Source of the DNA: Acorus gramineus
Lineage: Eukaryota; Streptophyta; Magnoliopsida; Acorales; Acoraceae
Length of the DNA: 64,000 bases
NCBI GenBank assembly: GCA_030737835.1
Contig: JAUJYN010000057.1
Location: forward strand, 392,825 to 456,824
Reading direction: 5' to 3'
In this document: piece by piece, positions 43,812 through 56,100 of the stretch
How the letters are laid out: each line of letters begins with the position of its first letter
Position numbering within the stretch: the stretch's first letter is position 1
Notes under the pieces: generated by a model
Databases searched by the model: none
What the model saw: the letters and a program-made list of their open reading frames with translations, nothing else
Told to the model about the DNA's origin: nothing
Position numbers and translations under genes: made by a program

Positions 43812-46459
43812 CAATTATTCTACACCATCAAAAGCCATTCATCCATAGGCTATCATCCAATTAAATCACCTATAAATCAGCAAGAAAACACCACACCATC
43901 ATAACAACAAATCTGGGCAGCAACTATATAAATCTGGGCAGCAAACAACCCTACTCTTTGATCTCCACAGCACCAAATACCCATCCAATAATTTTAAAAT
44001 AAATCATACACGTTCATTGACATGCTGGAATTATAATCCATGAAGACATCATAATCTAATTTAATCTCTAATTGCCCGAAATAAAATATTTTCAGAAACT
44101 GGTCAAGTCCCACTCTAATCTAGACAGTCCTTACAAAACAGATCATAACTTACAACACAGGTAATATAATGTCACCAAATTTCATATATAATATCTAGAC
44201 ACATAGATGATCATATCATATGAGGACAGAATCCTCAGAATATGTCTCTAGATATCAAATTCATAAGTATTTTCACAAGACAGAAATCTACCTTACCTCT
44301 CTAAGTACATCCCAAGCCTCCAACACTATCATCCCTTCTTCTTCTTCTCCAAATCAACAATTAAAAACCTAGAACAAATGAATGTAACCTCCCCCAAATA
44401 AAAATCCAAACCAACAAACTAAAACAAGTCACAAAAGGAAATCAAATGATTAAATGATCTCACCAAAACTCTCTTCAATCTCTTCCCCTTCTCCTCTGCT
44501 CTCCTCCTCTTCTTCTCTTCTATTTTTTTTTTTTTGTGTTCCAGATATATTGCTGGGGACCCTGCAAAACCACCTTTTAAGTCCATGGAAAGGTGCTGAG
44601 AGAAAGGGGAAATGACAATCCTACCCCTGACTTAAAATTCTGCACAGCCTTTGGTAAAACAGTCATAACTTCAACAATCTAGCTCCAAATTATACAATTA
44701 AACTTCCATTGGAAAGTCAAGAAGATTATTTACAACTTTCATGTTTAAGCCAATCTCTAATAACTCCTCTAACGAATTCAAAATATGAGCTAAACATCAA
44801 ACAGAGCTGTTGCCAGACTTTTTCTATCCCCAAGGTATAATTGAAAAAACACTCATAACTTTTGCTACATGAATCTAGATGATCTAATTCCACTTTTGTA
44901 TGAAAGCTAACTCAAAACTAAATGCCCATGATAAAATCATATTTAAACTACATCATCTTGGGCATTAAAAAAATCATATCCGAATCATGCCAAACATGCA
45001 ACTTAGGATATAACCTAAGCATACATGACCCTAATGCACTCCAAATGAATACTAATATGACATAACACACATCATTGTGCTATCCATCAATCCAAACAAA
45101 TAAAAGAATAGCACAAGCCTAAATAGAGGTTGGGGTTATCACACTTTATCTTTCTTCTTCTTTTCACTCTTCTCCACTTCCACAACTTCCCCCTCGACCA
45201 TCTTCTTTGACTCTGAAGACTTCTCTTTCTCTGCTTCAACCACTACTTTTGAGGGGAACCCGAGCGGTGATGGAGACTCATGACGAACGAAATCGAGCGT
45301 CGATAGACCAAGTGGGAAGGGTTTTGTGGGGGAGACAAATGGGTAGGAGAGAGATTTTGGTGTGAGAGGGGCGTGCTCATTGTTTGCATATGAAGTTATA
45401 TATGAGGGGCTTGTACATTAAGTGATTAAAATGAGAGGTGCTTATTTACAATTTAGAGGGGCTCAAATAAAGCCACCACCCATGATGTATATAGCATCCA
45501 ACCCGACTGCACATTCAGCAAGCCAAATTCAGCCCAACCCAATGGAGAAAGGTAGGGGCCTAACTAATTGCACCCTCGTTATATTGTGCACACCCTTGTT
45601 AATCGGATTATGATAAAAAGATTCATTTATATTCAGGTATTATGCACACCTCCTATTGACTGGACACGTAAACATCAAGATTGTCGACAAATATAAAAAG
45701 CCTAGGCAAATAGACTGTCGATTGAAACAGATTACCAACTCGTAAGCTTTGGAAGGGGTTAGACACGTATGATGTCTACCATATTCAAATTCTTCGACAA
45801 ATAAGATGTCGATAAATATGAAAAGCCTATATAGATAGGTTGTTGATGGAAACAGATTAACAACTCGTAGGCTCTGGAATGGGTTAGACACGTATGGTGT
45901 CCATCATATTCGAATTCTTCAGCAAATATGATATCGATAAAATAGAATATTAAACCAATATTTTTTGAAAGAGTAGACATAGGGGATGTTGAGCATATGT
46001 GAATTTGTAAGCACTTAATATGTCGACTCATGCAGAACTATATATATAAAAATGTGATTTTTTTTTTTGCGAAAAAATTATTTTCTGTTTGATGATAAAA
46101 GAAGTACAATGTTGGCTATAACACTGCCAAATGGCATGATGGAATTCTGTCTTCTTTTTCCATGCATTTGTGTTACTTAAACTAATTTGAGTTACCCAAA
46201 AAAAAAAAGAAGCTAATTTGAGATCATTTGAAGTTTATGCCAAAAATCTACATAAGAGTATTAGACCTTTTTTTCCCATGTTTCAGGTTCCATTTTTTCT
46301 TGATGAAGCAACTGGATGAGGTTTGGTTATACCAAACCTTTTTTTTTAAGAGATCGATCATTGATGTGTCAATTCATTTAGTATATGTCGACAGAGGCAG
46401 TGTCAATACATGCAGACTAATTTGGTTATATCAAACCACTATACTCACAATAATAAAGC

Positions 46460-46825
46460 CTTTGATGTTCTCCTCCTCCCTCATAATCCTATCCAAGACC
46501 TCCTCAGAACTCCTATACACATCATCAATCCTCCCCTTAATCCCCTGCACATCAGCCCCTCTCAAAACCCAAATAAATTGAATGTCTAGATTGTCTCCGC
46601 CACCCCCTTAACGAGCTCTATCGTCTCGTCAACACCGCCGCCTTCTCTCATCCCCGTCACCATCCTTATGATCCCATTGTTGCTCGCCTTGTGAAGCTCC
46701 TCATTCATGTTAATAATCTCCCTCATCGCCGCCTTGTTCAGGAGAAACACCACCGGCCCCAGCTGCTCCTCCCATCGTATGGGGTGGAGGGCGTCAAGGG
46801 TCCAGGCGCTGAGGAGCTCAGACAT
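46460..46825 (-). pseudogene. captured cytochrome P450 fragment (CYP93/CYP71-clan like)
   Basis: On minus, 46825 to 46586 reads MSELLSAWTLDALHPIRWEE, then NMNEELHKASNNGIIRMVTG and ELVKGVAETIQTFNLFGF. The stretch below 46580 continues, after a frame change, as GADVQGIKGRIDDVYRSSEE and VLDRIM. This follows the order of plant A-type P450s in the helix C to helix G region: ..LR..R..EE..., .EEL...NN.I.RM..G, ..V.EVAEL.GTFN..D, .DLQG.KKR.DDV....D..LE.I. The haem-binding Cys region, the I-helix and the N-terminus are absent, so it cannot be an enzyme. It lies within a TIR element, hence captured. Confidence 0.75.
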
Positions 46826-46849
46826 GCATAGCCTCTTTATTCGCTAGAG

Positions 46850-46872
46850 AGAGAGAGAGAGAGAGAGAGGTG
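46850..46872. repeat. (GA)n run
   Basis: A short GAGA microsatellite inside the Pack-MULE, upstream of OLA1. Confidence 0.85.
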
Positions 46873-46986
46873 TGAAATGGAAAACTCAAATCTATTTATA
46901 TAATGAGGTATTTAAAGAACCAGGTGGGGTGTGAAAAACACAAGGTGTGCGAGGTATATAGAGGGGGTGCAATTAGACCCACCCAA

Positions 46987-47199
46987 AATGTAGACCCGAC
47001 CCGTCCAGCCCGAATCCAATACGGGCCGGCCAATCCGGGCTGGTCCGGGCCAACGTCTCCCCTTTCCATCACCGTCTCACCATTTCAGAACACTCACTCG
47101 CTCCACAAAAAAGCACCCCCAAAAACCCCGATCGGCGCAGAAACCCTAGAAAACCTCGAAGGGAAAGGTCCCTTCATCTTCGAAGAATTCACTCCGAGA
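46987..47199 (+). promoter_or_regulatory. OLA1 5' flank and likely 5' UTR
   Basis: A GC-rich stretch (GGGCCGGCCAATCCGGGCTG near 47024) is followed by a pyrimidine-rich leader. GAAACCCTAGAAAACC near 47140 contains a telo-box (AAACCCTA), and GGCCAA/GGGCC site-II-like elements lie near 47030-47055. Both are common in front of plant translation and ribosome-related genes, which fits OLA1. No clear TATA is seen. The start site is unknown. Confidence 0.55.
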
Positions 47200-50100
47200 A
47201 TGCCCCCGAAGGCCGCCAAATCGAAGGACCAGGTCGTCGAACGGCCGATCCTCGGCCGGTTCTCGTCCCACCTGAAGATCGGCATCGTGAGCTCTCTTTC
47301 ATGCTTTCTTCGGTTGTTCCTCTTGAACAGCTTTGAATCGGATCGTAATTTGGTTATTTTTGAAGCTTTGATTCACTGTTTCACTCATTATAAGCACTTT
47401 GATTCGATGCGTTTGTATGCGAGGAGTTGGGGTTGTTTCAGTTCTTCCCTGCTTTATTTATAACCGATTTGTTTTACTTTGATTTGAATGACTGGAGTTT
47501 GTAAGTCACGCAGGTGTTCAATTGTTTCTATAATGTTTGAAGTGCTTGAGCAATAGTTTTTATTGGTTAGTTCGGGATTTGCCTTTTAATTTGTCCTTGG
47601 TGCATTGTAATCTGTTTGATTTTGGGGGAGGCTTGGGTTAGTTCGGGCTTTGCCTTGTAATTTGTCCTGGGTGCATTGTAATCTTTTTTATTTGGGAAGG
47701 CTTGGGTGTGGGGCTGTGGGCATTATATATTTGTATATATATCTGTGTGTGTGTCTGTGTGTTTGATTTTGCAAAGATGAGCTCCTAAGTTCAAATTCCA
47801 TGACTAACCTATCAAAATAAATATACTATCTATTATATAGAAGCAGTCTTTGATGCCTTTTCCCCTAAGGTATTGGAGGTCAGGTTTTTAGGTCCTCCTT
47901 GTTGCAGCTTTTTTCTTGTGAAATTTTCTGTTGGCTTGTAAATGTTGATTTTATCAAGCAAAGTGACTGGTGTGTCAGTATCAGTATTTATTCACTGGTC
48001 TAGTTTTTTCTGCTGTTTGCAAGTATATTTTGTGAGACTTGGATCAAGTTTTGGAGACATTGGTTTCATTGCTTGACTTTAATGTATACTCTCATTTGTA
48101 GGTTGGGTTGCCGAATGTAGGAAAATCAACTCTTTTCAACACCCTTACAAAGTTATCTATACCAGCGGAGAACTTCCCCTTTTGTACGATAGAGCCTAAT
48201 GAGGCTCGGGTCAACGTTCCTGATGAGCGATTCACCTGGCTGTGCCAACTTTTCAAGCCAAAGAGTGAGGTTTGTGATGCTGAGTTTTTCATAGCTATTA
48301 TCTTGTGAGAGGCTTTCCTATGTGACAGTTTTTTTTTTCTTCTATGATGCCTCCCCCCCGCCCCTTTATTTTGTGGGTGTGTGTGTGTGTGGGGGGGGGG
48401 GGGGGGATGTTAGGATAGTATTATTTCTCTGAAACGAGTGGGACCACACAACCAGAATTTTATAAACAAAATAAGGATGGTACAATCCAGAGAATTGGGG
48501 CCAAAATGGTAGACCTCCAAAAGAAAATAAGCAAATGCTCAAAGACAAGAGGTCTTCCAAGATGAAAAATTTGAAAACTATATGTGGGGCTATAAAGACC
48601 TTTTGTCACATAATGATGCCCCATGATTTAGGGTTATAGTTGTCTGGGTGGCATCTAGGTGACTAGGTGATCTTTATGGGCCTAGAAGTTCGTCTGCCAC
48701 TCAGCAACGCCTAGGTTTGTGTTCACACCCAGGCATGTTTGTTCCACTTAGGCATAATAAACTCCATGATAAAAGGATGGTGTCAACCAATTAGCATTAT
48801 AATGGTAAAGAACCTAACAAATAGAACAGGTGTAGGGAGAAGAAAAAAATGAGTGCAGGACATAGGGAATGCTATTTCCAGAATGCTTATGTTACTGTTT
48901 TTTCTCTCCTCAAATCTATATCTATAGTCATACAAGACATTCGTCTCACATGCAGGTCTCAGCATTCCTTGAAATACATGATATAGCTGGACTTGTACGC
49001 GGGGCACATGAAGGACAAGGGTTAGGGAACAACTTCTTGTCTCATATTCGTGCAGTTGATGGGATTTTTCATGTTTTAAGTAAGTATTTCTTTGCCTCAA
49101 GGTTGAGTGGTAATTTCCATGATTCAAGCCATAGCTGGAGACCTTTGTATTGTGAAACTTATTTAAGGAGAGTCTGGCACATGGTACCAGTTTTATACAA
49201 TAATCTTTGTTGATGGGTTGTCATAAACAAAGTATAACTGCCTTTGTATTTATTTTATGCATGTCAATTTAGTAGTTATATAATCAGGATTGTTACTTGT
49301 AGATAATATTCTTTTTACAAATATGTTGATCAGCTTCTCACTGGGAAAACTTTTTGCATTCTGGACCGTTACATCATTGGTTATGCACCTGAATTTATTT
49401 TCGCTTTCATATTTCTCTTCAATTTTTTTTTTTCAGACAAATGACTTGATTACCTTCTTAATTTTTAAAATCTGACAAATACTTGTGTTTAGTGGCTTTC
49501 TCTATTAGCTTCCACACTCAACAATGCCATTTTGTTTTTCATGTTTAGCCGGTTTTTAATCATGAATCTCTATGATCTATGGTCTTAATGATCAGCACCA
49601 TCATTGATTAGTAGTCCATGTGATTCTCTTTCACTCTCCTTTGGATATTCAACAGCCAAATTTCAAGTAAGCATCTGCAGAACTGGAGGGATGTTGGTTG
49701 CACTGACCCTTGTTTTTCTGATGGCTTTTTTTTTAGTCAATTTTAATAGATCTAAACCTCCTAGCTTGATTTGATGAATGGGACTCTATTTAAAGCATAT
49801 CATCTGCTTCTTGAACTTTTCTTGAATTTTCAGTCCCATCAATTTATCCGAGTAATATAACATGGTTGAGTTCTCTATTAAATATTTACACAAGAGAGAA
49901 ATTAATCTTTTGTCTTACATTGTAGGAGCATTTGAAGATCCGGATATCATTCATGTCGATGACACCGTGGATCCTGTGAGGGATTTGGAGGTCATAGGTG
50001 AAGAACTACGTCTCAAGGTGCTTTTTTTATAGCTATCAAGTTATGAGGTGTCTGCTTTGTTTTTTTTTTGAATTTTGTATCGGATGTGTGTGTTGAATTA

Positions 50101-53100
50101 ATGGGTATCATGATTTCTTAAGAGTCCATAAATTCATGGAAAATATCTCAATTGTAATTGTTGGTAACTGGAGTCCTTGTATTTATTTGGAGATGAATGT
50201 TGATTCGTTGTAGTTTTGGTGTGCTTACGTAAGTGTACCAACTGAAATTAAATAATAAATATATATATTATTTTTAAAAGTAAAGGCTTCGTGATGGTTT
50301 GGTATCTAAAATTTGGTTTGGAGTGTGAGAAGCTTGTGTTATTTGTAGAGGGTTGGCCTGCCTTTGGGGGAGTGGGTGGGGGTTGTTTGTTTTCTATTCT
50401 TGATTTTCATTTAATTTTCTTATGTATGGCGATCCCTCTTCTCCATTTTGTTCGGGGTCATTTTCTCAATAAAATCGCTCCAATATTTTTCTTAAAAAAG
50501 AAAAGAAAAAAGTAAAGACTTCGTGATGGGAACTTTCTTAGAAGATCATGGCACATTGGCACTCATTATGACAACACTGAACAGAATGCAAGGTACTATA
50601 CATGCATGCAATGCAACTTGTGTATGACATCAGCTTCTTTGTGGGTTGTCAATCAGGAATCCTGAGTCTCAAAGAAGAATATGTGGATTTAGAATCGGGG
50701 AAACATGGGCAAAGATTTCTAAAATGAATCAGTAAAAGAATGTCGAAGACTTCTTTTTGTCTTTAGAAACTCAGTTCATGTGCCTCTCTTCATGATTCAT
50801 TTTTAGGAGACAATATCATTTGTCTTGTCTTGGATTTTCTTATGATGTTCACCACTGGAGGTGATGCTTTACTGGTTATTATGTGATTTGTCTCCATAAA
50901 ATTGATGCTTGCAATAATAAACTTAACTATAATGCTTACAATTATAGACTTAAGCATACAATAGTACATCCATAATTTTGGAGCTAACTTGCTTTGCAGT
51001 GACCTTTGTAGCACTTGGTCTGCGGTTTAGAGTTGAACATGAAATCAAATTGTAGAGTATTATATGCATTACAATGCTGGACCCCAACTTATTCTATGTG
51101 CACTGCTGTAGCACTAGGTTGGGCTGTTTAGAAATTTTAATGTATCATGTGTTTCAACCTTGGTCACATAATTGGATATCAAAACTAATTCCATGATGTC
51201 TTGTCAAAAAAAAAAAAAAAAAAACCAAAATGAGAAAACTCATTGAAATTTGTTGAAGAATGCATTCTTTCTCTAAATTACACCACACCTTCTAAAATTT
51301 TTTTGGAGAAAGATTAGAACCTTCATATTAAAGATGATGACCCCGGAATAAAAGGAGGCGAGGGATTTTCAAAATAAAAGAAAAACAAAAGGAACAATAA
51401 AAATTAATTACAAGACGCAACCTTTTTATTTCCCTGTTTTGAGCTCGCTCTTAATATAAATGAGGTTGGGTGCAGCAATGTGCAATCTTCCTTTTTTCTT
51501 ATGGATTGAGGATTTTACTCATGTACTTGATCCTGTTTTCTGTATAATTTTTTTTTGTCACCACCCCCGGGTATTGCATTAGTTGTGATTTAATCCTCGG
51601 GACATCATTTATTATAAAGAGGAGTTTCTTTGACATGAATTATGCTGTTATTTTATATGATATATGTAGTTGTGGATATCTGTATCTTCCTTTATGTATG
51701 CGCTTCAGAAAATAATGTTCAACACTTATTCCTTTATGGGGGTTAGATTTGCTGATGTGGAGGGGATGTGGGAGGTGGGTAGGAGGTTGGAGAACGCCCG
51801 GGGATCGATCTTTGCGAGCAAAGATTTCACAATCCTATATCCCAACAGTTTTGTGGGCGGTGTGGCTGACAAGGAACGCCAAAATCTTCAGAGGTCAAAA
51901 CCGCTTATTCCGAAAATATTTGGGAGATGGTGATTGGTTTCATTCAGGATTGGGGCAGATTCTGTGGGGGGGCTCAATCAGTGAGGGTATTGGTGGGGGA
52001 GGTGCGGATCACGTGACTTTCTTTCGGAAGGGGGAGGACCATGGGGCTCGTCTTAGTGTTTCATGAGTAGAGTTCTCTTCTACTATTGTTATACTAGATG
52101 TGGCTCTTCTTATTTCCTTGTGTTCCCTTTATTTTGGGATCTTTGTTTTGTATGTTTAGCTTGTATTTACTCTTTGGGCTGTGGCCTTTTTAATACAAAG
52201 GCGATCGCCTACCATTTCCATAAAAAAAAAACACTTATTCTTCACAATCAACTTTCATGTCCTTCCATTGTAGGATTTGGAATTCATGGAAAGGAGGCTG
52301 GAGGATCTTGAGAAAAGCATGAAAAGGAGCAATGATAAGCAATTGAAAATAGAACATGAACTCTGTGAGAAGGTTTGCAATTCATTAACCTTTTATATTG
52401 TTGTTTTAGTAGAGAGATCCTGCCATATATGCATTAACTTCTTCTGTTTGTCTCCTTCCTATATCGGTTTCTTTACAACACAACATTTTTAATACAACTG
52501 CAAGGTAGGCATAGCTGTCAAAATCAAATGGAATTGTTGAAAGAAAATCATTAAGTTGATTGGGGTTTTAATATATGTTTTTGTGCAAGTTACCTATGGT
52601 CCACACTATGGTTTATAAATAATTTTTATGCATAATGCTTTTGTTAGGTTAGAGATCAGTTTATTTTTTCCTTGTTAAAATAGTGAGATACCTTTACTGA
52701 ATAAACAATAGGAAAATCCAGAAGCAGGAAGGAAGAGACAAGTGCATATATCTTCCACTACCAACATAAAAAAAATCCAAGGTAAACTAGATGAGCAGGT
52801 TTCTTGGAACCATAGAACAACATAAACACTTGTAGAGCCAAGACAGTGGGGCCCATTATGTATGTGGAATGGTTTAAATATGAGGTGGTGAAGATGGTAT
52901 TCTCATCTTAAATTTATTGTGAAAAACTTGTAATAATTTAGTTGTCAGTTATGTGGGAAATGCCATACTTTGTCACTGGTCTCCGTTTTCGAACAGGACA
53001 GGTGCAAATGTGGTTTGGATTTTGGTGGTTTCTTTTTTTGGTCATGTTGGATTTTTTCTGGGTCCAACCATTTTTTGTTCTCCTTGTTTCTTGATGTAGA

Positions 53101-56100
53101 TCTTAACAAAAACTAAACAAAATTTTCTTAATCTTTTACTGCAGGTCAAAGCATGGGTTCAGGATGGAAAGGATGTACGTCTTGGAGACTGGAAAGCTGC
53201 GGATATTGAGATCTTGAATACTTTTCAATTGCTTACAGCCAAACCTGTTGTATATTTGGTATTCTCTTCTCCTATCCTTCTAATCTGAACATATCTTATT
53301 GAATCTTGAACATATTAGTTCTTTTTTTTTAAGTTAAAGAATTTCAGGTTTGGACCCATAGCTTAATGGTTGACAACAAAATTTGCAACCACGAGATCTT
53401 GGGTTCAAGTCCCACCGCTTACCTATCAAAAAGAAAGAAAGAAAAAATTAAAAGAATTTATAGTTTTCAACTTTCCCACCCTTTTCCTCAAAAACTTAGG
53501 TTTTAGATTCTTTGGGATTGAGGAGTTTATTATTTTTTCTCTTTCTCTTTTTTTTATGTAGCTCTCAATTCTCATTAATATGACCATGGACCAATAATGT
53601 TGGATGGGGGCACATGGCACCTTGAAAAAGTCTCAGTGGGGCTTTTTGCCTGATGTTCATGTCCGAGAATTTCTCTGAAATTTTCCCTAGTGATGGTCTA
53701 AAACTCTGGATAAATTTGACTGACTTATTAGCTGGATAATTTTTCCGACCGACTGGAGTGCTGGATAGTTATTGTTTAAACATAGCACCTGCAATTTGCA
53801 AGGCTCTTTCATCAAAGACCAGTGTGGTTTAATCATAGCACCTGCATCAATCCTGCATTATCGAATTATCTTTGTATGAAAATTATATGCTAGATTCCTG
53901 ATCATCATCAAATCTGTTTTACAGGTGAACATGAACGAGAAAGATTATCAAAGAAAAAAGAACAAGTTTCTTCCCAAAATCCATGCATGGTACACACACT
54001 CATTTGTAGTGAGCTTGTTTTTTGTTGAACTCCATCATGCTGCAGATATGCTGTATTTTTTAAATTAATTATTCCATTGTCTAAGCTTATGAGAACATGG
54101 TGACTGGTTGGTGCCTAGTTTCTTACTCGGTGTGGGATGGTCAAAACATTATTAATTTATAGATTTGCATTGCAGAGGGATTCGGTTTTTGCAATATTTG
54201 CTCTCATCATGATAATTATCCTTTTTATCTTTTAATTGTGAGTTGATCTACTTTCAGGGTTCAAGAACATGGAGGTGAACCTATTATACCTTTTAGCTGT
54301 GTCTTGGAGAAGAATCTTGCAGATATGCCTGAGGATGAAGCTGCCAAGTATTGCGAGGAGAACAAGTTGCAAAGGTAAGCCTACTGTTTCCTTGGCCCAG
54401 GTTTTTCTTCTTCTTTATTTTCATTATATTGTTGTTTGTATTTGGGCATTCTCTTTGAAACAAATGAGGTAGGATGCTTACCATTTTTTTCAAATAAAGT
54501 TGCAAAGGCAAGCCAACCGTTATTCAATGCCTCATTCTGATTTTTTTACATCAAAAAAAAAAAAAAAAAATGCCTTATTCTGATTTTTAAAGAATTGGAT
54601 GCATGATGTATTGATGTGGATGGTAAACTTAATTGGTTGGAGATGCTATATTTCAAATACTAAGCTTGGGCTGAGTCATGGGAGATTGGTGATCACGGAG
54701 TGATATTGAGGCTGTTTATGTACTAGGCCACTGTTTAAGCCCTGGTTTCTGTTTATTTTCTGTTTTTGTTTCATTGGACTTGTAAAACTATGAATACCCT
54801 AAAGCCCACCACACCCCACGATGAGCTTGTAACAAAACTACCAATAAACAAAGAATTAACTATCATAACACATTTAACAGATAACAGATATTATTCCTGA
54901 ATTACCCTTCAACATAACTAAACATCAAAGGATGGGGGGGGGGGGGGGGTCATCATCTGCTTGAGATTATCCATTTGCATCAACTTGTACATATAAGTAT
55001 GTAGGCTAGATGACAATGTCAGAAGCACATGTGTTTGCTTCAGACACAGATATGGAATGTTGAAAAGTGTCCCATTGATGGGAACAAAAAATATGATATT
55101 TTGAGTCTGACACAGTTATGACACTGGGTAATCTGCATCATCGGTACATGAAGCTTGGTGTTTATCTCTATTTCTTGTTTGAATTTATAACCATGTGCCT
55201 CTAATCATGTAAATGAAGAGTTTAACACCTTTAAATTTTTTTATTCAAAATCATGACAAACCTTAGTTTAATACCATTAAAATTATAGCTTCATTGTGTG
55301 TTTTAAGTTTTGCTAAAGTTTATCGTGTAATTTAATCAGTGGAAGAGTTTAGGCAGTTAGTCAACAATCTTCTTTTAGCTTGCTGGAACCTTATATATTT
55401 GGTGTAGAATTTTCTCATTGAATAATAAATTTTAAGATTTAACAAATGGTATATAAATTTATCATGTATGGTTTTCATGATGGCATTGTAACATCTTTGT
55501 TGTGGATAATAACTGATAATTGATTTCATTCCATCTTGCTTCAGTGCTCTAACAAAGATCGTAAAGACTGGATTTTCTGCAATTAATCTTATATACTTTT
55601 TCACTGCTGGCCCAGATGAGGTAATACATGCAAGGCATAGCCTTACTGCGTTAATTTTTCTTTTAAAGTATATTTAAGTTTGCTAGAACTTTGTGAATGT
55701 GGATTCTCGTGCAACCATTCTTTATTTGTTCATCAACTTACATGTAGAGGAGAGGGAAAGATTCTTTGGTTTGACTTCACAAACATTTGAACCATCCTTC
55801 CAAATTTCAATGATTGGGATTTGGGAATAGTTGTACTTGCTAGTGAGTAAGATGAAAAGTATATATGCTAAGCATAGACTATTTTGACATGTATTTGTTT
55901 CATCCAGACCATTTCTTGCACTTGTAAACTCTTGTAAGCTTATTCCTAATGAAAATTGTAGTAATCAGTTAAGCATAAACTTTGCCTCAGATGGCTCTAT
56001 TTCAAGGCATTTAGAATCTCTCTGCGAACAGTTTGTCTGGATGGTTAACAGCCACAATAGAAGAGGCATTGATCTCGTTTTATTAGGAAAGAGTTCTCGT

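Larger units (their letters stand above)
41638..45143 (-). mobile_element. solo LTR of a third gypsy family, 3.5 kb (solo LTR E)
   Basis: On plus it begins TGTCATGCCCTAAG and ends GGGGTTATCACA. The 5-bp duplication CTTTA lies at 41633-41637 and 45144-45148. It is distantly related to the gypsy 2 LTR: same ends, and on the sense strand a donor-like CAGTGAGTGGACC (complement of about 43316-43328) in the same relative place. It contains a (TA)n run, a 184-bp duplication and a TRIM solo LTR. Confidence 0.85.
40786..45481. mobile_element. Pack-MULE-like element, GGGTGG family member 3, with nested solo LTR
   Basis: GGGTGGTTCTATTGAGCCCC (left) and, on the complement, GGGTGGTGGCTTTATTTGAG (right) are TIRs. 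They are flanked by the exact 9-bp duplication ATGATGTAT (40777-40785 and 45482-45490), which marks it as Mutator-type. Without the solo LTR (41638-45143) it is about 1.2 kb. Its interior on either side of the LTR (41470-41637 and 45149-45310) is, on minus, rich in Lys and Glu codons (AAG/GAG runs), like the charged tail of a nuclear protein. This is probably a captured host-gene piece of unknown identity. Confidence 0.8.
45551..46986. mobile_element. Pack-MULE-like element with P450 fragment, GGGTGG family member 4
   Basis: The left end (GGGGCCTAACTAATTGCACC, 45554 on) and the complement of the right end (GGGTGGGTCTAATTGCACCC) form TIRs that continue with GCACACC.TTG. The termini resemble the other GGGTGG elements. 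I cannot read a clean TSD. The interior holds a diverged direct repeat (about 45650-45760 and 45770-45905) and a captured P450 piece. The right end lies about 210 bp before the OLA1 start codon, so it sits in or next to the promoter. Confidence 0.7.
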
